Shown piece by piece: positions 1 to 6,676 of a stretch of 15,256 nt of DNA. Position 1 is the first letter of the stretch. Each line of letters begins with the position of its first letter. The stretch lies in assembly GCA_007123015.1 (NCBI GenBank), contig SKSL01000189.1:1-15256 (forward strand), given 5' to 3'. This stretch comes from Natronohydrobacter sp. Lineage in GTDB: Bacteria > Pseudomonadota > Alphaproteobacteria > Rhodobacterales > Rhodobacteraceae. The notes beneath the pieces were generated by a model that saw only the letters and a list, made by a program, of their open reading frames with translations, was not told the DNA's origin and did not search any database. The position numbers were made by a program, and so were the translations under genes.

Positions 1-630
1 CTGGGGATTTTCGCCGTGATGATGGTGCCTTTCGTGCTGGGCTATACGCGGCTGGTGGAAAGCTCGGTTGTCGGCGCGCTGGCCGCGCTTACTGTCAGCA
101 TCGTCAAGGGGCGGATGACCTGGGCCATACTGGAAAGCTGCACCAAGAAAACCCTCGCGATTTCCTGCATGTTCCTGTGGATCATTCTGGCCGCGCTGGC
201 CTTCGGGGCGGTGTTCGACGGGCTGCGCGCTGTGGATTTCGTGCGCGCGCTCTTCATGGAGAACCTTGGCCTGGGGCGCTGGGAAATCCTGATCCTGATG
301 CAGATTTCCTTCATCCTGATGGGCATGTTCCTTGATGACACGGCGATGCTGGTGATCGTGGCACCCTTGTATGTTCCCATCGTGCGGATGCTGGAATTCG
401 ACCTGATCTGGTATGGCGTGCTTTACACGATCACTTGTCAGATCGCCTATATGACCCCGCCCTTCGGCTATAACCTGTTCCTGATGCGCGCCATGGCCCC
501 GAAAGAGGTCAGCCTTGGCGATATCTACCGCTCGATCATTCCCTTTGTGGGGGTGATGATCCTCGGCCTGAGCCTGATCATGATCTTCCCGCAGATCGCG
601 CTCTGGCTGCCGGGTGTCCTGTTTCGCTGA
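1..630 (+). CDS. dctM: TRAP transporter large permease subunit, DctM family (3' part only)
   Basis: The reading frame is open from the first base and ends in TGA at 628-630, so only the last 209 codons are present. The protein is a string of hydrophobic segments separated by short polar loops. Near the C-terminus it has the DctM-like stretch GMFLDDTAMLVIVAPLYVPI, then MTPPFGYNLFLMRA and a final helix ending in ALWLP, which is how this family normally ends. DctM is the large inner-membrane subunit of tripartite ATP-independent periplasmic transporters; it couples Na+ or H+ flow to uptake of solute delivered by the periplasmic binding protein. The binding protein follows 59 bp downstream. The order permease then binding protein differs from the classical P-Q-M order. 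The small permease (DctQ) is probably just upstream, outside the window. Family assignment is firm; the substrate cannot be read from this subunit. Confidence 0.93.
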   Translation: MGIFAVMMVPFVLGYTRLVESSVVGALAALTVSIVKGRMTWAILESCTKKTLAISCMFLWIILAALAFGAVFDGLRAVDFVRALFMENLGLGRWEILILMQISFILMGMFLDDTAMLVIVAPLYVPIVRMLEFDLIWYGVLYTITCQIAYMTPPFGYNLFLMRAMAPKEVSLGDIYRSIIPFVGVMILGLSLIMIFPQIALWLPGVLFR

Positions 631-689
631 TCCCACGATGGCGCGGGCAACGCGCTCAAACCCTCAACCCCAACTGGAAGGAAAAGACC

Positions 690-1727
690 ATGACCACGAC
701 AAGACGGAAGTTCCTGACGACAAGCGCGCTGGGGGGGGCCGCAGCTCTTGCTGCCCCGGCCGTGCATGCACAATCGACCATCCGCTGGCGGTTGCAGACC
801 TATGCGGGCGCGGCGTTGGGGGCGCAGGTGGCGAAACCTGCCATTGACATGTTCAATGCCATTGCTGGCGACGAGATGCAGATCGATCTGTTCTATGCGG
901 ACCAGTTGGTGCCCACGGAAGAGCTGTTTCAGGCTATGCAGCGCGGCACGATCGACGCCGTGCAGTCGGATGACGATTCGATGCTCTCACCGACGGAAGT
1001 GACCGTCTTCGGCGGCTATTTCCCCTTTGCCAGCCGCTTCTCGCTTGATGTGCCGGCATTGTTCTATGACTGGGGCCTGAACGAGATCTGGGCCGAGGAA
1101 TATGCGAAAGTGGGCGTCAAGCATATCTCTGCTGGCAGCTGGGACCCGTGCCATTTCATCACCACCTCGCCGATCAACTCGCTTGCGGATATGGAAGGCA
1201 AGCGCGTCTTCACTTTCCCGACCGCAGGGCGGTTCCTGTCGCAATTCGGTGTCGTGCCGGTGACCGTGCCCTGGGAAGACGTGGAAATCGCGCTGCAGAC
1301 GCGCGAAATTGACGGGGTCGCCTGGTGCGGGATCACCGAAGCCTATGAAGTGGGCTGGGCGGATATCTGCAGCCATTTTCTGACCAACAATATCTCGGGG
1401 GCGTGGATCGGGCATTTCTTCGCTAATATGGACCGCTGGAACGACTTGCCCGAACATCTGCAAAAGCTGATGGCCACATGCTTTGAGCAGTCGCATTACT
1501 ATCGCCAGCATTGGTATTGGGCCGGGGAAGCGCGTCTGCGCACGGAAGGCGACAAGCTGGAGCTGACCTCGATCGCGGATGACGAATGGGCGACAGTCGA
1601 GACAGCGGCGCGCGATTTCTGGGAAGAGATTGCGGCGGAATCCGAGACCAAGGCGAAGGTCGTCGAGATTTTCCGCAACTATAATGCAGCGATGGACAAG
1701 GCCGGGCGGCCCTATCGCAATATCTGA
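690..1727 (+). CDS. dctP: TRAP transporter periplasmic substrate-binding protein, DctP family, Tat signal
   Basis: This 345-aa protein begins with a twin-arginine signal (TRRKFLTTS at residues 4-12, an Ala/Gly-rich core, cleavage predicted after VHA at about residue 27), so it should be exported folded by Tat. A GGAAGGA ribosome site precedes the ATG. The mature part has the TRAP-binding-protein layout: LVPTEELFQAMQRGTIDAV (about 73-91), a central GKRVFTFPTAGRFLSQFG segment (170-187), and VPWEDVEIALQTREIDGVAW (193-212), which is the usual 'equal spacing, G-x-IDG' repeat. The usual clamp arginine in a GLKIR-type motif appears to be Phe174 by hand alignment, and residues 94-96 are Asp-Asp-Asp. 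Both suggest a ligand other than a simple carboxylate, possibly cationic. The gene sits between the permease and a glutamine-synthetase-like gene, so its ligand is probably the amine processed downstream. An 8-G run (731-738) lies in the signal-peptide codons. Confidence 0.92.
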   Translation: MTTTRRKFLTTSALGGAAALAAPAVHAQSTIRWRLQTYAGAALGAQVAKPAIDMFNAIAGDEMQIDLFYADQLVPTEELFQAMQRGTIDAVQSDDDSMLSPTEVTVFGGYFPFASRFSLDVPALFYDWGLNEIWAEEYAKVGVKHISAGSWDPCHFITTSPINSLADMEGKRVFTFPTAGRFLSQFGVVPVTVPWEDVEIALQTREIDGVAWCGITEAYEVGWADICSHFLTNNISGAWIGHFFANMDRWNDLPEHLQKLMATCFEQSHYYRQHWYWAGEARLRTEGDKLELTSIADDEWATVETAARDFWEEIAAESETKAKVVEIFRNYNAAMDKAGRPYRNI

Positions 1728-1748
1728 GCGCGCTGCGCGATGGAGAGG

Positions 1749-1800
1749 CCGGGGGGGGGCTGTCTGCCCCCCCGGACCCCCCCGAGGATATTTGAACAAG
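1749..1800 (+). repeat. GC hairpin plus CCCGAGGATATTT-type intergenic repeat, copy 1
   Basis: Between dctP and the ligase gene, CC + nine G + C (1749-1760) faces G + seven C + GG (1766-1775) across the loop TGTCT. Two G residues are unpaired or slipped. A second seven-C run (1777-1783) can compete for the same G tract. The tail CCCGAGGATATTTGAACAAG (1781-1800) resembles a tail after the next gene (3214-3233). I recall such units as common at gene ends in Rhodobacteraceae. It may attenuate transcription or protect the 3' end of the binding-protein mRNA. There is no long U tract, so full termination is doubtful and the operon may read through. Confidence 0.6.
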
Positions 1801-1824
1801 GCTGAATAAGGGAGACGGGGGTTG

Positions 1825-3180
1825 ATGACACTGGAGGAATTGCGCGCGGCTTTTGAAGCGGGCGAGATCGATACAGTATTGGTGGCGGCGCCAGACATGC
1901 AGGGGCGCCTGATGGGCAAGCGCTTTCATGCGGCGCATTTTCTGGCTTCGGGCCATGACGAGACGCATTGCTGTAATTACCTGCTGGCGACCGATATGGA
2001 GATGATGACTGTCGAGGGTTATGCCTCGACCAGTTGGGAAAAGGGCTATGGCGATTATGTCATGAAGCCCGATCTGGCGACCTTGCGGCGGGTGCCCTGG
2101 TTGCCCGGCACAGCGCTGGTGCTCTGTGATCTGCTGGATCACCACACCCATGAGGACATCGCGATTTCCCCGCGGGCGATCCTGAAGCGGCAGGTCGCGC
2201 GGGCGCGCGAGATGGGCTATGTGGCGATGGCCGCGACCGAGCTGGAGTTTTTCATCTTCGAGCAGAGCTATGAGGCGTTGCGCGATGGTGGCGCTGAGGC
2301 GCTGACGCCGATCTCTGGCTATAATGAGGATTATCATCTGTTCCAGACCTCGAAAGAGGAGAGCCTGATGCGCGCGCTGCGTAACGGGCTTTATGGGGCG
2401 GGTATTCCGGTCGAGAATTCCAAGGGTGAGGCTGAGGCGGGGCAGGCCGAGATCAATATCCGCTATGCCGAGATGCTGGATACTGCTGATTTCCATGTGA
2501 TCACCAAGCAGGCGACCAAGGAAATTGCGCATGGGCTGGGCAAGTCCGTGACCTTCATGGCGAAATATGATCACAGGCGGGCCGGGTCATCGAGCCATGT
2601 GCACCAGTCACTCTGGACGGGGGACGGGCAGCCAGCTTTTCTGGATGCGCACGCCGAATACGGCATGTCATCGGTAATGCGGCAATATATGGCTGGCCAA
2701 CTCGCGCATGCGCGCGAGATCACAGCGCTGCTGGCCCCGAATGTGAACAGTTACAAGCGGTTCTGTGTGGGGATGTTCGCGCCTACGAAAGCGGTCTGGT
2801 CGCTGGACAATCGTACGGCGGGCTTCCGGGTCTGTGGCGATGGCACCAAGGCCGTGCGCGTTGAATGTCGCATCGGTGGGGCGGATCTGAACCCTTATCT
2901 GGCCTGCGCCGGGCTTTTGGCGGCTGGGCTCGCCGGGATCGCGGCGGGACTGGAATTGGAACCCGAGATGCGTGGCGACAGCTATCAGAACCGCGCGGCG
3001 CGCGAGATCCCGAAGACGCTGCGCGACGCGGCTGATCTGCTGGAAGGATCGGCGATGTTGCGCTCGGCCTTTGGCGATGAGGTGGTGGATCACTATACGC
3101 GGGCGGCCCGCTGGGAGATCGAAGAACATGACCGCGTGGTGACTGATTGGGAGCGCAAGCGCCTGCTGGAGCGGGGCTAG
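1825..3180 (+). CDS. Glutamine-synthetase-family gamma-glutamyl-amine ligase (PuuA/GlnA4/IpuC-like)
   Basis: The 451-aa protein has the glutamine synthetase catalytic signature: metal-binding ELEFF (about 139-143), EN-x-KGEAEAGQAEIN (197-211), SHVHQS (257-262) for the H-x-H motif, NSYKRF (308-313) followed by AP and NR (329-330), and ECR (347-349) before NPYLA (356-360). It is somewhat shorter than housekeeping GlnA (about 470 aa) and lacks the NLYDLP-type adenylylation loop, so it is more likely a specialised ligase joining glutamate to an amine using ATP. ATG at 1825 is preferred over the in-frame TTG at 1822; GGGAGACGGGG lies just upstream. Aldehyde and alcohol dehydrogenase genes follow and a TRAP importer precedes, which fits gamma-glutamylation of an imported amine or amino alcohol, ethanolamine being the best candidate. 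The substrate is inference. The two intergenic repeats flank this gene on both sides. Confidence 0.9.
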   Translation: MTLEELRAAFEAGEIDTVLVAAPDMQGRLMGKRFHAAHFLASGHDETHCCNYLLATDMEMMTVEGYASTSWEKGYGDYVMKPDLATLRRVPWLPGTALVLCDLLDHHTHEDIAISPRAILKRQVARAREMGYVAMAATELEFFIFEQSYEALRDGGAEALTPISGYNEDYHLFQTSKEESLMRALRNGLYGAGIPVENSKGEAEAGQAEINIRYAEMLDTADFHVITKQATKEIAHGLGKSVTFMAKYDHRRAGSSSHVHQSLWTGDGQPAFLDAHAEYGMSSVMRQYMAGQLAHAREITALLAPNVNSYKRFCVGMFAPTKAVWSLDNRTAGFRVCGDGTKAVRVECRIGGADLNPYLACAGLLAAGLAGIAAGLELEPEMRGDSYQNRAAREIPKTLRDAADLLEGSAMLRSAFGDEVVDHYTRAARWEIEEHDRVVTDWERKRLLERG

Positions 3181-3233
3181 GGGCGCTGCCCCTCTTGGCC
3201 TGTGGCCAATTCACCCCGGAGTATTTCGGCAAG
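3180..3233 (+). repeat. Tandem small hairpins plus CCCGGAGTATTT-type intergenic repeat, copy 2
   Basis: Directly at the ligase stop codon, GGGGC (3180-3184) pairs with GCCCC (3188-3192). TTGGCC (3195-3200) then pairs with GGCCAA (3204-3209) across a 3-nt loop. The tail CCCCGGAGTATTTCGGCAAG (3214-3233) aligns with 1780-1800 with one indel and few mismatches. It lies 26 bp before the next start codon, with the ribosome site just after it. A role in termination, attenuation or mRNA processing is possible; the sequence shows only the structure and the similarity to copy 1. Confidence 0.55.
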
Positions 3234-3259
3234 AAAATGATGGAATATCAGGAGAAGAG

Positions 3260-4639
3260 ATGACGAAGATCAGTCTGATCTCGCCCGTGGACGGGTCGGT
3301 CTATGCCGAGCGCCCTGTTTTGTCGCTTACGGCGGCGCAAGAGGCCGCAGCGCGCGCGCGGGCGGCGCAGGGGGCTTGGGCGGCGCAACCCCTTGAGGCG
3401 CGGATCGCCACTGTCATGGCCGGGATTGATGCGCTCGAAGCGCTCGGGGGCAGGATCGTGCCGGAACTGGCCTGGCAGATGGGTCGCCCGGTGCGCTATG
3501 GGGGCGAATTTGGCGGGGTGCGCGAACGCGCGGCCTATATGGCGCAGATCGCGGCGCAGGCGCTGGCGGATGACGTGATCGAGGAGTCTGCGCGGTTCAC
3601 GCGGCTTCTGGCGCGTGAACCTCAGGGCGTGGTCTTCGTGATTGCGCCGTGGAATTATCCGTTCCTGACTGCGATCAACACGATTGTGCCCGCCTTGATT
3701 GCCGGGAATACTGTGGTGCTGAAACATGCCAGCCAGACCCTGCTGGCGGGTGAGCGTTTGGCGGGAGCTTTCCACAGTGCGGGTGTGCCGGCGGATGTGT
3801 TCCAGAACATCGTGCTGGATCATGCTGGCACGGAAGCGCTGATCCGGAAGCGCGCGTTTGATTTCGTCAATTTCACGGGCTCTGTGGGTGGGGGGCGTGC
3901 GATCGAGCAGGCTGCTGCGGGCACATTTGCCGCTGTCGGGCTGGAACTGGGTGGCAAGGATCCGGGCTATGTGCGTGCGGATGCTGATCTTGACGCGGCT
4001 GTCGACGGGCTGATGGATGGCGCGATGTTCAATGCGGGGCAATGCTGCTGTGGGATCGAGCGGATTTATGTCCATGAAAGCCTGTTCGAGGATTTTGTCG
4101 AAAAGGCGGTGGCCTGGGTGCGCGGGCAGCGACTGGGCAACCCGCTCGATCCCGAAACGACAATGGGGCCGATGGCGCATGCGCGTTTCGCCGCTGTGGT
4201 GCGCGCTCAGATCGCAGAGGCTGTGGCCGCAGGTGCGCGGGCGCTGATCGATCCGGCAGAGTTTCCGGCAGATGATGGCGGGGCCTATCTTGCGCCGCAG
4301 ATCCTGGTGGATGTGACCCATGACATGGCCGTGATGCGCGAAGAGAGCTTCGGGCCAGTCGTGGGGATCATGCCGGTCAAGGATGATGCGGAAGCGATCA
4401 CCCTCATGAATGACTGCGCCTATGGGCTGACCGCCTCGATCTGGACGCAGGATGCAGCACAGGCGCGCGCGATTGGCGCGCAAGTGCAAACTGGCACAGT
4501 GATGATGAACCGATGTGACTATGTGGATCCGGCGTTGTGCTGGACTGGTTGCAAGGATACCGGGCGCGGTGCTGCGCTCTCGATCCTGGGCTATCATGCG
4601 CTGACCCGCGCGAAATCCTACCATCTGAAAAAGGCCTGA
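3260..4639 (+). CDS. NAD(P)+-dependent aldehyde dehydrogenase family protein
   Basis: The 459-aa protein is a standard ALDH-fold enzyme that oxidises an aldehyde to an acid. The oxyanion-hole Asn132 is in APWNYPF (129-135), the NFTGSV cofactor turn follows, the general base Glu229 is in LELGGK, and the nucleophile is the middle Cys of GQCCCG (Cys263). Glu229 and Cys263 are 34 residues apart, as in classical ALDHs. The C-terminal EESFGP motif is present. The start has a good ribosome site (AGGAGAAG) and the length is at the short end for the family (450-500). It is followed after 3 bp by an iron-type alcohol dehydrogenase, so the two are surely co-transcribed and probably act in sequence. With the upstream ligase the substrate is plausibly a gamma-glutamyl aminoaldehyde. 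A succinate-semialdehyde or lactaldehyde substrate is an alternative that sequence alone does not exclude. Confidence 0.92.
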   Translation: MTKISLISPVDGSVYAERPVLSLTAAQEAAARARAAQGAWAAQPLEARIATVMAGIDALEALGGRIVPELAWQMGRPVRYGGEFGGVRERAAYMAQIAAQALADDVIEESARFTRLLAREPQGVVFVIAPWNYPFLTAINTIVPALIAGNTVVLKHASQTLLAGERLAGAFHSAGVPADVFQNIVLDHAGTEALIRKRAFDFVNFTGSVGGGRAIEQAAAGTFAAVGLELGGKDPGYVRADADLDAAVDGLMDGAMFNAGQCCCGIERIYVHESLFEDFVEKAVAWVRGQRLGNPLDPETTMGPMAHARFAAVVRAQIAEAVAAGARALIDPAEFPADDGGAYLAPQILVDVTHDMAVMREESFGPVVGIMPVKDDAEAITLMNDCAYGLTASIWTQDAAQARAIGAQVQTGTVMMNRCDYVDPALCWTGCKDTGRGAALSILGYHALTRAKSYHLKKA

Positions 4640-4642
4640 GCC

Positions 4643-5788
4643 ATGGGACTGACTGCAAACTGGAGCTACCCGACCGCGATCAAATTCGGCGCAGGGCGGA
4701 TTTCGGAACTCGCCGAGGCGTGCAAAGCTGCAGGCATGGCGCGGCCCTTGCTGGTGACTGACCGCGCGCTTGGGGCGCTGCCGATCACAGCGCAGGCGCT
4801 TGATATCCTGGAGGCGGCCGGGCTGGGGCGCGCAGTTTTCAGCGAAGTGGACCCGAACCCGACCGAGGCCAATATGGAGGCTGGTCTGAAGGTCTATCGC
4901 GCGGGTCGCCATGATGGGGTGGTGGCTTTTGGTGGTGGCTCGGCGCTGGACCTGGGCAAGATGATCGCGCTGATGGTCGATCAGCCCGTGCGCGTCTGGG
5001 ACCTGGAAGATGTCGGCGACTGGTGGACACGCGCCAATTCCGACACAATCGCGCCGATCATCGCTGTGCCGACCACAGCGGGCACCGGGTCCGAGGTCGG
5101 ACGCGCGGGCGTGCTGACGGATAGTGCGACGCATCGCAAGAAGATCATCTTCCACCCCAAGCTGATGCCCGCGATCACGATCTGCGACCCGGCACTGACT
5201 GTCGGCATGCCCGCGTTCATCACGGCCGGCACGGGCATGGATGCCTTCGCGCATTGTCTGGAAGCTTATTGCAGCCCGCATTACCACCCGATGAGCCATG
5301 GTATCGCGCTGGAAGGCATGCGGCTGGTGCTGGAAAACCTGCCCCGCGCCTATGCCACGCCCGATGATCTGGAAGCCCGCGCGCAGATGATGTCGGCAGC
5401 CGCGATGGGGGCGGTGGCTTTCCAGAAGGGGCTGGGGGCGATCCACAGCCTCAGCCATCCGGTGGGTGCTGTGTATAATACGCATCACGGCACCACCAAT
5501 GCTGTGGTCATGCCGATGGTGCTTGATTTCAACCGTGCGGCCATCGAGGACCGGATCACCCGGGCCGCAGACTATCTGGGGGTTTCTGGCGGCTTCGACG
5601 GTTTTGCCGCGCATGTCATGGAGTTGCGCGCGTTGCTTTCGATACCGACCTCACTCGGCGCGATGGGGGTCGAGGCAAATCGCTTGGACGAATTGACCGA
5701 GATGGCACTGCTCGACCCGTCCTGCGGTGGCAATCCTGTCGAGATGACACGCGAGAATACGCGCGCCTTGTTTGATGCTTGCATGTGA
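4643..5788 (+). CDS. Iron-containing (group III) alcohol dehydrogenase
   Basis: The 381-aa protein has the hallmarks of the Fe-ADH family: cofactor loop FGGGSALDLGK (about 95-105), PTTAGTGSEVGRAGVLTD, GTGMDAFAHCLEAY, and HSLSHPVGA followed by NTHHGTTNAV. By analogy with FucO the divalent-metal ligands are Asp200, His204, His268 and His282, with the expected spacing of 4 and 14, so the active site is intact. Family members interconvert alcohols and aldehydes with NAD(P)H. The gene starts 3 bp after the aldehyde dehydrogenase stop with AAAAGG as ribosome site, so the pair probably carries out alcohol to aldehyde to acid. In context the alcohol may be a gamma-glutamylated amino alcohol. The exact substrate and metal are not visible from sequence. 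It is the last + strand gene of this unit; a convergent gene lies 92 bp away. Confidence 0.92.
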   Translation: MGLTANWSYPTAIKFGAGRISELAEACKAAGMARPLLVTDRALGALPITAQALDILEAAGLGRAVFSEVDPNPTEANMEAGLKVYRAGRHDGVVAFGGGSALDLGKMIALMVDQPVRVWDLEDVGDWWTRANSDTIAPIIAVPTTAGTGSEVGRAGVLTDSATHRKKIIFHPKLMPAITICDPALTVGMPAFITAGTGMDAFAHCLEAYCSPHYHPMSHGIALEGMRLVLENLPRAYATPDDLEARAQMMSAAAMGAVAFQKGLGAIHSLSHPVGAVYNTHHGTTNAVVMPMVLDFNRAAIEDRITRAADYLGVSGGFDGFAAHVMELRALLSIPTSLGAMGVEANRLDELTEMALLDPSCGGNPVEMTRENTRALFDACM

Positions 5789-5845
5789 ACTGTAAGCGGC
5801 GCGTCACGCCCGGGGACGGTCGCTGCGCGCAAGGCAAGACGGACG

Positions 5846-5887
5846 CAAGGCGCTCAGGATCAGTGACGCGCCTTGTCCTTTCAGTTT
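5846..5887 (+). terminator. Possible terminator between convergent genes
   Basis: In the 92-bp gap between the alcohol dehydrogenase and the opposing regulator gene, CAAGGCGC (5846-5853) pairs perfectly with GCGCCTTG (5868-5875) across a 14-nt loop. A T-rich stretch, TCCTTTCAGTTT (5876-5887), follows. A wider 10-bp inverted repeat (5798-5807 with 5863-5872) overlaps the right arm and could form an alternative fold. The T stretch overlaps the regulator's stop codon region. Termination of the + transcript is plausible, not proven. Confidence 0.4.
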
Positions 5888-6672
5888 ATCCGTTTCTGGG
5901 CAAAAAGAAGTGCTGCATCCGCAGCTTTCAGCTTCGCGATCTCGGCATGCTCTTGCGCGGCTTGATCAAGGACAATCGTATCCAGCGCGCTGACTGAACA
6001 ATATGACACGCGACTGACAACACCAAGCTTGGAATGGTCTGCCAGAAGGATGGTTTTCTTGCTGCATGCGACCATCGCCCGCGCGATTTCAGCTTCATCC
6101 GGGTCGTAACTGGTGGCCCCGGCCAGCGCATCAAGGCCGAAAGGTGACAGAAAGGCCAGATCGGCCGTATAGCGCATGATCTCATTGATGGCATTCGCGC
6201 CGAAAGTGGCATGTGGCTGGGTCGCGAAGCGCCCGCCGATCAGGACGATCCGGTTGCTGCGGTCCTGCACAGCTTCCGACATCGCAATGCGGCTTGCGAC
6301 ATCGACCGAATTGGTGATGATGGTCAGACCGCGCAACTGCGCAAGACGTTCGGCCAGAGTGGCAGTCGTGCTGCCCGCATCAAGCATGACCGTCTGCCCC
6401 GCTGTCACCAGCCGTGCTGCGGTCGCAGCGATCTGACGCTTTTCGCGCTGACGCACGGCCTGACGCTCGGCATAGGGGGGTTCGTGTGGTTCGGATTGCG
6501 CAATCGCCCCGCCGCGTACGCGCTTCAATTCGCCATCGAGCTCCATTTCGAGCAGATCACGGCGCACGGTCTCGCGCGAGACGCCGAACTCTTCCGTGAC
6601 ACGATCCACTGAGACGCCGCCAAACGTGGCGAGCAGGGCGCGAAGCCGCTGGCGGCGTTCCTCTTGCCACAT
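5881..6672 (-). CDS. DeoR/GlpR-family transcriptional regulator
   Basis: The 263-aa protein has an N-terminal DeoR winged helix-turn-helix (about residues 4-57, with VSVDRVTEEFGVSRETVRRD and the LKRVRGGA turn). The C-terminal DeoR sensor domain follows, with DAGSTT, TIITNS, IVLIGG, and the late DEAEIARAM and TILLADHSKLG segments. Regulators of this family usually repress sugar catabolic or uptake genes and are released by a phosphorylated intermediate. The start codon lies 4 bp beyond the stop of the upstream phosphatase gene; the ribosome site (GAGAGGATAA) overlaps that stop, so the two are translationally linked. The likely target is the divergent control region at 7478-7598, controlling both its own operon and the ABC importer. 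The phosphosugar-type sensor domain supports the idea that the locus handles a phosphorylated compound, but the inducer is not known. Confidence 0.93.
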   Translation of the reverse strand: MWQEERRQRLRALLATFGGVSVDRVTEEFGVSRETVRRDLLEMELDGELKRVRGGAIAQSEPHEPPYAERQAVRQREKRQIAATAARLVTAGQTVMLDAGSTTATLAERLAQLRGLTIITNSVDVASRIAMSEAVQDRSNRIVLIGGRFATQPHATFGANAINEIMRYTADLAFLSPFGLDALAGATSYDPDEAEIARAMVACSKKTILLADHSKLGVVSRVSYCSVSALDTIVLDQAAQEHAEIAKLKAADAALLFAQKRIN

Positions 6673-6676
6673 GCGC

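Noticed and set aside
987..2574. Two long - strand frames opposite dctP and the ligase gene
   Set aside because: No family motifs, Arg/Pro-rich translation, and overlap of two well-supported + strand genes.
1825..3180. Housekeeping glutamine synthetase (GlnA)
   Set aside because: No NLYDLP-type adenylylation loop, shorter chain, no glnB neighbour, and catabolic dehydrogenases downstream.
3248..5614. A 788-codon open frame on the - strand opposite the two dehydrogenase genes
   Set aside because: Its translation is rich in Arg, His and Pro with no recognisable domain, as expected for an antisense shadow of high-GC genes. The + strand frames carry complete ALDH and Fe-ADH active sites.
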